Shown: piece after piece, positions 37,976-51,800 of the stretch
How the letters are laid out: each line of letters opens with the position of its first letter
Numbering within the stretch: position 1 is the first letter of the stretch
Origin: Chrysomallon squamiferum
Lineage: Eukaryota > Mollusca > Gastropoda > Neomphalida > Peltospiridae
Reading direction: 5' to 3'
Assembly: GCA_012295275.1 (NCBI GenBank)
Contig: CM022679.1
Location: 3,840,912 to 3,904,911, forward strand
Length of the DNA: 64,000 nt
The notes under the pieces: generated by a model
Told to the model about the DNA's origin: nothing
Databases searched by the model: none
The model's input: the letters and a program-made list of their open reading frames with translations, nothing else
Translations under genes and position numbers: made by a program

Positions 37976-39269
37976 ATAATAAAAATAAACGACGTACACT
38001 GTTTTCTTGTGAGATAATAGATAATTAATTTAACAGACAGCCGAAAACTTTCTCAGAAAGCAAAATGTAAGATTCTGGGTAAAAAAACAAAATAAAAACA
38101 AATAATAAAACTGCATCTACAATAATGATGTCTTAAAATACTCTTATATGGCAATACATTTTTTTTAATTGCTTATGGTTTATATGCATACATGTCTTTG
38201 TTAGTTGTTTGTTGTTATTTTTGGTGTTGGTATTGTTTGAAAATGAATTTCGAGAGATAAATCACCTGCGTATAAGGTACAGAGCATAACAAATAAATAA
38301 AAACAAAAAAACAAAGAAACCAAAGACGCCAGGAAGAATGGAAAAAAGATGAATGTGGCCATTTTACAGTCACATAAAACTTCTGTTCATTAATAATAAC
38401 AATGCATGCAAATGTAGATCTGTTGGTATTATTTTTTAATAGTTATAACTTACCATTATTATGAACTTTTATTATATTTTAGAATGTAGCATGTTGAAAA
38501 TTCTAAATGTTTTTCTTATTACAAATTTAATTTTCAAACTGTTTGATGTTATAACTACATACCTGACATGATTAACTAGAACAAAAAAACAAACATTTGA
38601 TTCACCTAAACCGTTAATAATAGTAGTATAAACAAAACCACATATAGTCAATACTAAGATATTATTATGACCAAAAAAACAAATAATAGGAAATGAATAA
38701 AAAATGTATATCCATATAAAGTCACTGGTGAAATTGTAAACTACGTGAAAAGTGTACATCAACTGTTGCAGATCAAACCATTAACTAGATGGTGCTATCA
38801 AAGTTGCATTATAATGCAAGAAATACAATGTAAGCTATCTTATTATTATATCTTTTGTTTTGTTTGATTGATAAAGGGCTTAAAACCAGAATCTAACCCA
38901 AGATGTTGAAGTAATTGACATTTAAAAAAAAATTAAATATAAAATATTGCAAGATGTTTAGAGTTCTGACATTTATATTATTCAGGCACTATTAGATCTT
39001 ATTAACATCTATCAGTTTAATGATCCCAAATTATTTCTTAATTCTTTTGAACTGACCATGTTAGTTCTTCATGCATGTTACAACCTCATTTTAAAATGTT
39101 GGTAAATTTTACATATTTAATCGCAGAGTATCAAGGTTCAGTTACAACTGTTCCATTTATCTCATGATGCAGTTCAGTGGATTTAATGCTGGTTTGCATG
39201 AATGAACACAAATCTTGATTTTACTCAGCTTGAAACATTATACACAATAATGATCAGTGTATATATCCT

Positions 39270-39307
<38 letters not shown>

Positions 39308-39660
39308 CTTATTCAGACAGGTGGTTAAACATGCACATTCCAGTAAGTTGTGTTTTTGATTGATTAATCCTTAAATTTCTGGCAAGTGACTTGTATTTAT
39401 ATTAAATCTTAACAATCACAAAAACAGCCTTCAATGTGAGAGCCAATGCCCAAGGTCTTGAATGGGAAATAGGATTAAAGCAATATTTTATTCTGTCTGT
39501 AATATGAAAAACAATAGCAATATTAAATAATATAATTAAATTTTAACTTTATCAAAATGCAAGTAATAAAATAATGTAAAAAAAAAAAAAAAAAGTCTAG
39601 AAAGAAATCCTACCAAATCCATGAATATTCAATAAAAAAAAGAAAAGAATTTCTGGAAAT
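37506..39660. other. Non-coding AT-rich interval
   Basis: No supported gene. It contains (AAT)n at about 37908-37965 and poly-T tracts near 39271-39301. Open frames here are short and AT-driven. The interval separates the duplicated array from the single-copy genes to the right. Confidence 0.6.
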
Positions 39661-39666
39661 CATTTT

Positions 39667-39672
39667 TTATTT
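39667..39672 (-). terminator. Candidate polyadenylation signal of SelU
   Basis: AATAAA on the minus strand, about 80 bases downstream of the SECIS element and about 1.6 kb after the SelU stop codon. Position is as expected for a SECIS-containing 3' UTR. Many AATAAA hexamers exist in this AT-rich DNA, so this is tentative. Confidence 0.35.
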
Positions 39673-39737
39673 ATCATCAAAACATGAGAAAAATCAATTA
39701 ATGATGGCAAATACATTTAACTGTAAAGTAACTGTAA

Positions 39738-39805
39738 ACACAACTTACAGATCAGCTGTAGGTCTTTTAATTTCGACCTTCAGCTTCATACGTTTGTGCT
39801 GCAGT
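39738..39805 (-). promoter_or_regulatory. SECIS element for selenoprotein U
   Basis: Minus-strand hairpin. 5' core ATGA (39786-39789) is followed by A, then GCTG, A, AGGTC; the apical loop is GAAATTAAAA; then GACCT, A, CAGC and the 3' core TGAT (39751-39754). The cores give the U-U, G-A, A-G, A-U quartet of a kink-turn SECIS. Helix II has 4 plus 5 Watson-Crick pairs with one A-A mismatch, and the loop carries the conserved AA. Flanks CACAA and TTGTG can form helix I. It sits in the predicted 3' UTR of the gene whose frame contains TGA at the Sec site, as SBP2-dependent Sec insertion requires. Confidence 0.85.
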
Positions 39806-41269
39806 AACTTTTCAGTCGAATGACAGCATCACATTAATATTACAAATATGAACATTTTCAATTAAATTACAAAAACCTATCATCAATCATTTCTATTAAC
39901 ATATCAATACATCTGACAAATTTTATTTGTCAATAGGTAAAATAAAAAGAGACAAACAGTCAAAAACAAAAACAAATTAAAAGTTAATGCCTTTTTAGAT
40001 TAGTGGTACAGGTACCAGGCAATGTAACAATCTTGGGACTGGAGGTGATTTTTTTTATGACGTGCTTAATACAAAATGTTTTCCTTTCAGTTAGCAAGTT
40101 GTCTTTTTCAGGACTTTGTACAGATGAAACAAAAATTACAATAAGCTTGAAGATAAATGTAGAAGGGACGATGAACACAGGAGGTGTCACACTGAATCTG
40201 ATGTGAGATGCATAGTAACTAATTAGCTAAATACTGTAAACATCCAGATTCAAAATTAGCCAGTTTTCTTGTACTCGGATATCATGTACAGGTTTCGTGA
40301 ACAAAACTAAATAAATAAACAACAGAAGACTCAGAAAATGTACCTTAAGTCATATAAACCACAAGAAGACAATTCCGTATTAATAAATTATGGCTAAGAA
40401 ATGTAAATATTCGATTTTTTTAAATTTAAATTTAAAAATGAAACCCATTGCAATATTAAACATTTAAAAATGAAGTAAGTATTTACCATTATCATATTTT
40501 TAAAGATGCAGTTGTATTTATTTTAAGACTACAGTTTGATACATTCAAGTTTTAATTTTAAAAACATTCACTAGAATATAACATTTTTTAAATGGTAATT
40601 TCAGTATTTTTCTTTCTCTCTCAGAGTACATTTAAAACCTTGTTAACATTACAAAGGACTAATCAATGGAAAAACAATTATCATAAATTAGGGTTTTATT
40701 TATGATACATCCTGTATACTGGTCTGTATTATGTGTGTTGTGCTGTGTTATGGTTCACTTAGTCAGTTATATACGGAACTGTACAGATACTAGTTTTCTA
40801 GGAATGTTACAATGAATAGAAATAAAGTTATTGACTAAATGGATATTATGTGCCTGTATTAATTTATTAACTAGTTAATATTCAAGTTTATTTTAACAAC
40901 TGTTACTTATCAGGTTTCAAAACAGTAATCAAATTAACTACATATATGATATAATGCACACAAACTAAAATCAAATCTAAGTTAAATAGTAAACAATTCA
41001 GAACTGGAAAATATTAATCTTTTCTCTCAATTTCATTTTTAACTAAAATTCAATTAAAATGTTCAATGTATTGTTTTCTTAGCAGAAATTAACATTAATG
41101 TTTTTATTTTAGTGGTATTTAATAAAATATCATTATGTTACGTAATACTTTTAATTTACAGTATTTCATACAAGTGAGCAAATCAACAAGTTTTTAACAT
41201 TTTATAAGTCACAGACTTTTTATCTTTTTGTACACCCTGTCAAATTTCACACCCTATAAAAATTCAGGT

Positions 41270-44200
41270 TTATTTGGATTTCATATCTTTTACTGCATTC
41301 AAAACATCATCAAGATTTGCAGCATCCCCAAATTCTTGTTCTCTGTGTTCCAGAAATATTCCATTTTTGCCCACCACAAATACACCTGTGTGAAGAATAA
41401 TGAAATAAATGTAACATTTTTTAAAAATACAGTTTTTCTGTTAAAGTAAAAAGGTAACTGATATTTAAATTTAAATTAATAATAACGGTAGTGTTGTTTT
41501 TCCTGGATCATTATTATTATATCATTATCAGTCATTGTTATTGTCATCATTAACTAAAACAAAAAAAGCTGAACAGAAATAAAAAGAATCATGTCCAATT
41601 TTAAATTACTACAGAGTGTGTTAAATTTGCTATAATAAATACAATTGTAAAACATGATACATTTGATTGGAATAACCTATTTTATTTATTATTAACAAAA
41701 TATACTTTCTTCAAGACTGACTGTCATAAACACTACAAAAAGTGAGAAAAGTCTACCTCCAAGCAGTGTCCCATCACCAGCAAAGTTTCCTTTTATGCCT
41801 GACTTCCAGTTTTTATATATGTTGGACCAGACTTTGGCTCGAAGCAGTGCTGACAGTAAAAGACGCCTTTCTTCTGGCCCATAAAATCCACACTGGAACA
41901 ATTGTAACATAACCTCCATCAGTTATAATTTTAAAAAAAAAAAAACACACACACACACACAAGTACACATGCACGTTAAATTTATAACAAAAGCCATTAA
42001 ATATATCACCTGTAAAACATGTTATTTTTATCTACAAAGCCATTAAATGTACATAAATACAATTAGCACCAGAACAGCCTTCACATTAATTTCCAATAAA
42101 AACTTTTATATTAATTACTATATTAAACTACTGAATAAAGTGCCAAACATAACTATTGATCTTACAAAGCAATTAGGTTAATTTCCAACTAAATATGAAA
42201 TAACCCATACTTATCCTAAATTAAATAAAGTAATGACAGACCATAAATGTGGCCAACATCAGTGAAGTTATAAAATTTTTTAAAAAAATTTTTTATATCT
42301 TCTAGTTTACAATAAATGAACTGATCATATACAGTTTCTTGTAGAAAAAAAAACAATTGATCAAAAGAACTGCTTTAGATTTCAAAAGCCTTCATTGACA
42401 CTGCCAACTTTTGACGTCAAAAAATAAAGAAATAAAATATTTTTAAAAATTATTTTCTTAATGAAAGGATTATTTCTTCTGCTTCAAAAAAACATAATAA
42501 AATGAATCTGAAGAACAGTCTGGAAAAGTGACAGTGCTCTGTTGTACTAACCTTTTCATCAAGGTACACTTCACCATCAAAGAAATCTTTGAAACTTTTG
42601 GCACCCAGAGTCTCATGTACTACAGCGTACAGACCGACTCCATGGGTATCCAGTTGTGGTTTCAGAGAGGAAAGGTTTTTGGCCTCCTTAAATAAATAAA
42701 TAAGTAAATAAGTAAATAAATAAACACACAAACAGACAAACAAATGAAGAAAGAAAGAAAGAAATGAAATTACTTTGATTTTCAGCTTCTACAATAATTA
42801 CATAAATAAATTAATTAACAATTCATTTAAAATATGATACTAACAATAACTGTACTCAGGGATATCATCATCGACTTTTTCTGTTCTTTAAGAATGTTAA
42901 AACAGCAAGAATTTCAAAAAAAAGAAAAAGAAAGAAATAGTGTCCACAACTAAACTGTGGTCAAACTACAAGAAAAGTGGATGAATTAGAACTGACCTCT
43001 CTGCACATGGGTCATCCAGGTCGCCTCACTGCCATGATAACTGCACCAGATTTCTCCCACAGTTTTGAGGCCTTCAGAGGAAATAATTTAAAATTTAACA
43101 AGGATTCAAGAAATACAAATAAAATTCAATAACTGAGAGTTGTGGCAACTTTGCCAATGATTTGTTAAAATGAAAAAAAAAAAGTTTTGAGATTTTTATG
43201 AACCGTAATAATATGACTATCCAGTGGTCAAAAAAAAATTAACTATTTAAACACTTTATGAGAATCTAAATTTAAGGACATAACCAGTTCAAAATACATA
43301 TTCAATGTTGTAAGTGCAACAAAATCAATTACAAGTAAAAAAAGTTTTATTTAACAAAATTAATTCAACTTAGAATAAAATTTAAATAATGGTGATATTT
43401 TATATTTTATATTATCTGTAAAATGCACCTACCAATATTTCTTTTGGTGGCTCATCAAATGTTTGCAATTTGATGGAAGACAAATAAGAAAGTGTGGCTT
43501 TCTTTGGACATGGTATAAATGGATTAGATGGAAGATTACACAAAACTGCCACGCCCGCAGCTACACCCGCCACACCCATCATTAACCGAGACATTGTTAT
43601 CTCAGGTAGGTAACTGAAATAATTGAAAAATTATTATACAGTAAATTTAGTTATCACTGGTTATTAGATTTTAGCAAAACAACACATGACAGGAAACACA
43701 AGAAGTAAATGAATATATTATGTTATATAATGGTTCTTGCCAAAGCAGTGACAAAACAGAGCTACAGCTAGCCTGAGTGTAGTAAGAAGGAATAATTTTG
43801 ATATTTTAAAGAAATCTGAACTCAATTTATAAAGCTTTACAATTCTGTTTTACAGAAAATTGTATCTTTAAATTAACTTCTTTTTTTCTCTTTTTTTTTT
43901 AAAGTGAAATTGCATATTTAAAAAAATATTAATAAAGACACACCTAGTATATTAACTCAGATTACAACAAACACTCTAAGGCTGTCTCAAATTGATTCAG
44001 TATGTTTTGTGCTAATTTTGTAATGGAGAATTTAAACATAACAAATGTGCTGACAAAAACAGCCATGTTGTCACAGTTCACTTGGTGATTCATTTTCTGT
44101 TTTTAATGTAGCTTGCCGTAAACATGTCACAAATTGTAACTCATAGCTGGGTTATATGTAAGCATTCTTCTGAATTTAATATAATTACACAATTATCAGA

Positions 44201-46707
44201 TTTTTTTACTGTTTGAAAACTACTTTATAAGTAATGATTAATTTTTGTAGGTGATGTGGTTAGTGCCGTTTTAAAGTGATTTTTAAGGTTAACATGAACT
44301 GTGAAACGTTAAACTTTGTACATCAAACATATACAGGGAATGTTTGAAGTTTATAAATGTTAATTTTGGCATTTTCAGTTAATACCATATTTCTTGAAAG
44401 TGCCACTGAGCAAAAGGTTTAATATAAATATTATTTTTATTATTAATGCACCCTTGAACTGACTTAGAATGGAAAAGGTGCTGTATAAATAGGATTTATG
44501 ATTTACAAAATATTTTCAAAAATCCTTCAATTAATTCTGTCTGAAAACACTTTTTCTTTTAATTATTTTCTGTAAAACAACAAAAAACATAATACATTAC
44601 TTATTGGATTCCACATACTGAGGACTTTCCCTCTTATAATTCAGTGGTACTGTTCAAGCTAATCTTTTTAATAAGGAATGATTTATTTGTGTTGGATATG
44701 AAAATTATGCAGTGGAATGGCAAAAAATAATTACTTCTGTCTATAGCAAACAGCAAAAAACATTTTAAAGGTAAAGTTCATTTAAGTCAAAAACATTATA
44801 CAGGCTTTTAAAATAAATTGCATTTATGAAAAAAAAAAAAAAACCTGCAGACTGAGTGGTTCAAGCCAGTGTGCATGTAATGTTGTAACTTGTACAATTC
44901 AAGCGAGAAAAATGATCTTCTTCTCAGTTACTATTCCTGAGAAAAAGGCATGATCTGTGTGTGGCATCAACTGACTGCTGTATTCACAAACAATAACAAT
45001 TAAACAAATTAAAACTCAAAATCTAGCCGCTTTGTTTAAAAGTTTACCTTGAAACCTGTTCCTTTCAAAATTGCAAGTTGAAGTATCTCAAATATTGCTG
45101 ACTGACAAGTCTCACTTGTAACCAGTGAATTTATGTTCTTTGTTTTCTAGACAGATGACCACCCACAAACAGGCTCATACATTTATTTCAAGAATATCAC
45201 TGAAATACCAACCCAAAAGTTGCTGCTCCACCTAAGATGCACACGGCTGCAATAAGCCCAACATAAAACGTCATGGGAAGTCTAAAAAACACTCCTGGAG
45301 CAGAGAATTACACTCAAGTTAGTATAACACACACTTACACTCAAGAACACTAATACATATCTTCACAAACACACACACGACACACACACAAAGTACACAC
45401 ATGATCTTTCAAATATAAATGTACCGACACACACACACACACATTCAGGCACAAAAACAATGTTAAATAATAACCTACATTTTTGAAAGACATTCATCAC
45501 AATGAAGATGACTTCACTGCGCCTTAATAAATTACAATTTATTTCCAGTTTTGAAAAATAAAATAATTAAAATTAAAAATTACCCAAATAACCAGCATGG
45601 CATTTCGTAAAACTTGAAATATTTCACAAGTGCTTATAACCTGAATCTCTTAATACAGTACTTTCAAGTATATATCAGATATACTTCCTTTTGAATTCAG
45701 GAAATATAATGTAGTCCTAAGTCAGAAGATGAAATAAATGTGTAAACTAAAAGTATCTTATTTGACAAGAAAACTAAAGCAAATTCATCACCAACAATAA
45801 ATGCAAGTTATATGATTTGACCAAACTGTATCAGCATGACATTTTGACAGCAGAAATTTAAAACAAGAGAGATAAATTTAAAATGAACAAGAGAGAAAGA
45901 GTTTTCATCAAAACTGTTGTTTTCATGGATATAATGTCTGATAATGAAGTGATTTAACACTCAGTAGCAAGCCAGCTTATTATTATTTTCACTTATTGAT
46001 GTGAGGCTAGACTGTAATGAGAAATAATTAAAAAGATGAAAAAAATAATAATAATAATAATTAATTAAAATAAATAAAATAAAATAAAATAAAATAATTA
46101 AAAAAAAATAATTGATTAACTGCTCAACTGTATTGTTATTTAGTTAATTTTGTTAGTAGTGCATGCATTTTTCATTTAAATTATCTAAACATTTCTTTCC
46201 TATCTCATGTTTTTTTTTTGAGGGGGGGCAAAGAGTTAATGTATTTCAAAGGCATACATTAAAAATTTAATTATTAAATTACAAGATATAATTTCGTGAC
46301 ATTGCATCAGATGAGACAATCCAATAATCAGTATGTTACCACTGTTTTAAGTGTATCAAAGGTTATCAGCCATGTCGACATCCACAATAGTCAATAGTAA
46401 GTATCTGGTTGCCGGATTACCATGCAATTATTAAGCATATTATTATCTATTACTTATTTGGTCTACACTGTCTTTCTTTAACTTTAACCGAATGTGCAAA
46501 TGCAAAACTGTGACTAACACGCGCTTGACTATAAAGTCAAAAAAATGGCGTCAGAAGTTTAAAATAAATAAAAATTAACCAAACTTCGTCGTTATGGAAA
46601 CGAAGTATTGCATAACCTTAAGTATTTTTGAAACTATATGTTGTATATTTCACACCAAAACGTCGACATTACCTTTTAACCTTTTCCTTTAGTTCATCTA
46701 GCTTCAT
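41270..46707 (-). CDS. SELENOU: Selenoprotein U (PRXL2A/FAM213A family), TGA-encoded Sec
   Basis: A redox-active thioredoxin-like/peroxiredoxin-like protein. Core exons: complement of 43433-43613, 42997-43071, 42552-42686, 41757-41892 and 41270-41385, all GT-AG and phase-compatible. Family blocks in order: ATLSYLSSIKLQTF, KLWEKSGAVIMAVRRPG, [TGA at 43012-43014], PMCREEAKNLSSLKPQLD, LYAVVHETLGAKSFKDFF, RAKVWSNIYKNWKSG, GVFVVGKNGIFLEHREQEFG. Human PRXL2A has CxxC where this gene has TGA-x-x-Cys, and fish SelU has Sec there. With the SECIS downstream, Sec is the natural reading. Two upstream exons (46673-46707, MKLDELKEKVK; 45213-45281, LPMTFYVGLIAAVCILGG) splice in frame to give a 248-aa protein with Sec115/Cys118 and two N-terminal hydrophobic segments. 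An internal start at 43594 would give 207 aa. A standard predictor would end the gene at the TGA or skip that exon. Confidence 0.88.
43618..45208 (-). other. Long intron of SelU
   Basis: About 1.6 kb between the two 5' coding parts of SelU. AT-rich with homopolymers. No other exon was recognised. Confidence 0.5.
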
Positions 46708-48847
46708 GAATGTCAGAAAACTTCTGCATAAAACTAAAACATTGCAACTGCTCAATCTACAGGTGTCCGAAGTCTACGCTTATATTGTAGGGGAGATAAT
46801 CTATTATTGTTATTTCTATTTTTAAAAGAATGTCAGACTTGTTTACAACAATCGCAAAGCACAATACTGGCAGACTGTCACATTTAACATCACAGTTTAA
46901 CTTTGCGTCACGTTTTTATTGATAAGTGATATTAATAATTATAAATTAAACTGTCTTTCACTTGTTGCTTATGTGAATTACTGATACATGTTTTAACATT
47001 GTCAATAAATTGAATAAATTTGTTATTCAGTGAATAGGTTAAAAAGGCCCTATACTTTACCAGAATTCATAAACTGATTTTTAAATCTTGTTCATACTCT
47101 TAAGCATGACTAAAAAGCACACACAAAAAAACCGAAGACTATATAGAATGACACCTTCGATTACGTCATTTCCTTTTTAAATATCCCGGGTAAAGAATTT
47201 GAACGAAATTGCTGATTTTATTTTTCCTTGACCTTGTTATATAAAATAAAATAATAATAATGGTGGATTGAAAACAGTCCGTTTTGTAACAACAAGCTAC
47301 AGAAATGTGTGTTTAATTTTGGTTATAAAGATCAAATATGAAATTAATTAATTCAGCCAAAATTAGTATAAGAAGGGAAACAAAATAATTGTTAAATAAT
47401 AAAAGAAAAAATACAAGGTTTTTGCAAAGATGCCTCTGTCCCATTTTTTTTTTTTTTTTTTTTTTGTGTGTATTTACTTTCAAGTTATTGTTTTGTATTC
47501 CATAACTAATCTTTTTTAATAATAAAATGCTAATCTTCTGTTATTATCATTTTCTGTTTTGATTGAAATATGTCATTGAAAATCTCAAGACAGTTCATAG
47601 ATTAGTATGGATGGAAGATACTGCTTAATTGATATTCTTTTATCCTTTTTGATAGCCAAAATGAAGGCTTCAGTTATCAGAATCACAAAGAGAGTGCTCA
47701 GATAAAGCTGAACAGACATGGTTTAGGAGTGTATGTTGACCAAGACTTAATATTCATCACACTTTGTCAAATGGTCAATATGGCTAACAAGTCAGCAAAC
47801 ACATGGTACCTAAAGCCTCTGATGAGAATAAATCAAACTTTAAACTGATATAAATTCCATAGCTTAAACAAATTAGAAGTACATAGGTGTAGTTTTATTT
47901 TAATTTAAAATTAAAATGTATAAAAGATGACAGGTGGTAGTAATATGCCATAATGAGAAAAATTTATTTTTTATTGCAGATAATTTAAAACATTTATTTC
48001 AAGAGTTGTTCATTAAATAACAGTACACAAGTTTTTTTTATATAAATACAAGTAAAAAAAAAAATATGTTGAAAAAAGTAAGTTAACTATTTAAAGAACA
48101 AATATAGGACAGATTAGAAGTACTGAAAATACAACACAACTAAAATAGAAAAAAAAATAATAATAATGCAAAGGAAACAAAAATCAAGAAAAGAAAAAAG
48201 ATTTTTGTGAATCTTGATCCATTTATTAAATTCTGCTGGTTTCAGAGCATCAAAACTGCCTGTCCAAGCAAAGAAAGTAGAGCAAGACAAAAAGTGAACA
48301 TACCAACATAACATACATTATAAACAGTAACAACTGGGCAACGTTAGCTGTAACCATATGTGAACTGAAAAATAGCAATTTGAACAAAAATATGTGTGTT
48401 CTACATTAGAACAGTGTTTTCAGCAATACAGTGAATGTAATGTATAAATCAGAAGCAGGTATGCTAAATCACATAAATTACATGAACTACCATTGATTAA
48501 CTGTTCAGAGTTTGTTTATTATTTTAGGGCTGTTTTTTTTTTTTTTTTTAATTTTTTTTTTTTTTAATGAGATTAAATATAATTTTATTTTAGATATGAA
48601 GCAATAAAGACCACTGGAATTCCACCAAATGTTTTAGAAATGTGTTTTCAAAAGAAACAAAGAAACCATTCAACTAGAACTTTAGTGTTTGTAAAGTACT
48701 AACACATCCACTGTTTGTCATTTTACTGTTACATGATTCCAGATTATTATCCATGTCAACTACATATATCCATTTTTTTCATTTAACTGTAACTTTCAAC
48801 AAAATAACTGCATGTGAAATATCAAAACCAAAATGAATTCTATTATA
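46708..48847. other. Intergenic: SelU 5' flank and COPS4 3' flank
   Basis: No coding exon recognised. It should contain the SelU promoter/5' UTR at the low-coordinate end and the COPS4 3' UTR near 48.5-48.8 kb. An isolated TTACGTCATTTCC at about 47161 resembles a CRE/ATF site, but position and orientation give no strong support. Poly-T and AAAT tracts are frequent. Confidence 0.5.
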
Positions 48848-51800
48848 TCATTGCTGAAGTTGGGCTTCCATTGCAGTTGCCATCCATTCCGGTTCAGTTT
48901 GTGTAATTTTCTCAATAATGTTATTTACTTGAAAACATAAACTTTGAATCTGTTTGTCCCAGGTTGGCAGAGTTTCTCGAGCTAGGAAAAAAAAAAATAA
49001 TAATAATGAAGATTTAAAATATATATTGACATGCACAGGTTCATTATAAAGTTCTTTTATAACTTCTGATCCATGCACAAAAAAGAATAAGAGAAAAATA
49101 TAATTTAATGTTCAAGTATATTTATAGTTTAAATTTTATAGTCATTATGAAATAATTGAAAATCAGGTACAAATACAATTCTAGAAATTCAAAATTGTAA
49201 CATCTTTTAATGAAGTAATTAGTTTGTTACACTTCCATAACATATGGTTATTAATAATCTGACTTTTCAAAAATGCAGATGTTAGTCTGTTGATATGCAT
49301 TACCACTTTGACTGAATGCATGCTTAAACAAAATCTGTATTGAGTAAGTTCATTATCGTTAATTAATTTAAAATATTAACAAAAAAATCAATAACTTTTT
49401 ACCTTCAAAGTGCACAATGGAAGCTATCTGATCCACACATCCATTCATCCGTTCCTCTGTAATCATTTGTGAAGCTATTTTCTCAGCCTGTAAAGAACAG
49501 ATACAATATAAACACAAGTGACTATGTGAACAAATAGTTTCAGTATAATTTATTTACACTGTAATTCAATGTCACTGTTTTTTTGAGTTTTTTAATTAGG
49601 CCACCATCCTTTGCTACTAGTTAAGTATGATGATATAGAAACAAGCGCAAAGAAATTGATCTATTTGTGACCCAATTTCAAAATAAACAACAGTTGTGAT
49701 ATCACTATTCTATTTAACACTTTTCACATTTTTGTTGTTTTATTTATTTACAAAATGTCTTACTTTACACAGAAAGCAAAAACTGCAATCGACAAAAGTT
49801 GCACGAAAAATTGATAAAAAATTTAATTTTAATTATTCAGACTGTGATAGTTTCATATTTGCTTTTCTGATTAAGATAAATAAACAAAGCAAGTATATAA
49901 TACTTGGTTTCGTTTATGTATCTTTAAGATACATTGAATAAAATTTTAAAACAATGAATAATAAAAACTAACATACATTAAAAATAAAGATAATAATATA
50001 AAAAAATAATAACTAACCTTAGTGGGAGGTATTTCTAATAATGAACCGAGTTCACTAAATGAAATATTATTGTATAGTTTACTAGCAGATAACAAATTGT
50101 GTTCAATGACAGCCCGGTCAAGAATAGTTGATCCATCAGCTGTCATTGCCTTCTGATGAGGCTGCAGTAAAGCCTAAAATAAATAAATTTTACATTAATT
50201 ACTTCTATTAATTAAGGAAAACTGTTGTTCTCTGACAGTACAGTGAATAGCTAATATTACGTCTTCACAGAAATATTATACACTTCAATTACAGTAAGTA
50301 TTACTACCAAATATGTGTATAAATATAAAATCTCTTAAGTAATTTTTTTTATATCTACATTGCTTAATACAATTTCTTATTGTTTATTTAATTTTTTAAC
50401 AAGGAAATGAATACAAAAGAAAATGTATTATATCAAAACCAAGGAGCCTGACAGAAATACAAAACTAATGGCTCTAGAACTTGATATTACTAAAAGCTAT
50501 CTTGAATTAAAAATAGTTTTTTTTTTTCTCTGTTTATTTAGTTTCTGTCCCATGATGACAGTCAACTATAAAAAACCCAGAAGATAAAATGAGTTATTTA
50601 ATCAGACATATGTTACATAATTCAATTATTCTTAATCAAGATAGCACTGTAGCAAATTTGTTCATTTTATTTCATTTCTCAAAGAGCTACTTCAAATAAA
50701 AAATGATTCCTCAGAATGAGAAAATGGCACAACAAAAAGTATTTTATGCAAAAATAAAAGCTGCTTGAATACAAGATGACCAGCAACTACCGAATCACTT
50801 TAGCTTAAGTGATTCAAGAAAGCCACAAAAACATTTGCTGAGTTTGTGAATTTTGTCTGGCCTCATTAAAAACATTAAACATTAAAAACAAAAAAAAAGT
50901 ATTTTCCGCTTTACCTGAAAATCTTGTAGATCGCTGCTTCTGATTATTCTGTCGAGGTACATTTTCTCAAGGATGTTAAAAGATGGCAACTGCTGACATC
51001 GTTCATCTTTGAACAACGTTGCTAGCATTCGTGAGCGCTGCTGCCCTGCCGATGCCAGGATGGTGCAGATGAGAGCATTTTTCAGAGCTGTGAGTCTTTC
51101 CTCTTCGGCCACAATCGTCTTGTAGGACAGCTCATTGTATCGCTGAGCAGCTTCAATAAACTTCCACCGGAAATCTAGAACCCGTGCATAACAAGCCTGA
51201 AACAAAAAGTTATCAGATGACAAAGAGATAAACTAACATTCAGCCAAACATTTTAATATTAATGGTCACTAGGTATATTATCTGTGGGAAGATTTGCATA
51301 AAATATCTTTTGTTGACATTGGGTTTCATCTCTTACATTTTACAAAATTTAATAACTATCTGTCACAATTTGGTGATCTGATGAAATAGTTTTAACTGTA
51401 TACTAATATTTTATTTGTACAGTTTAAAAATATCTTAGTGCCTAGTATTTTTCTGTAGTCTTCATATGGAATTTGTAAAATGGCAAGATTCAGATGTTCA
51501 GTAATGTTAGTATTCTGCTGCTATAATCTGCTATCAGTGATTTTTGGTCACTCACAAAACAAATAAAATAATAACCTGTGTGTATGAAGATTTTTTTAAG
51601 ATTAATTATTCATACACTCTAAGTATTATTTCATAGCATCCCAGGTACATAATAAGTACTGGTATTAAACAAAACAAATGAACAGTGAAAATGATATTAC
51701 ATGAATGAATAACAGAATGCTCTCTGTGTTCTACCTTGTAATGTATTTGAAGTTTTTCATTCTGAGAGTCAGCTTGAAGCAGTGAAGCTCTGTTGATAAA

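Noticed and set aside
38472-38762. 96-aa minus-strand hydrophobic frame
   Set aside because: AT-rich composition, no recognisable domain, no splice context.
43012-43014. TGA read as a premature stop (SelU pseudogene)
   Set aside because: It sits at the known Sec position of the family, all other exons are intact and in phase, and a SECIS hairpin lies downstream.
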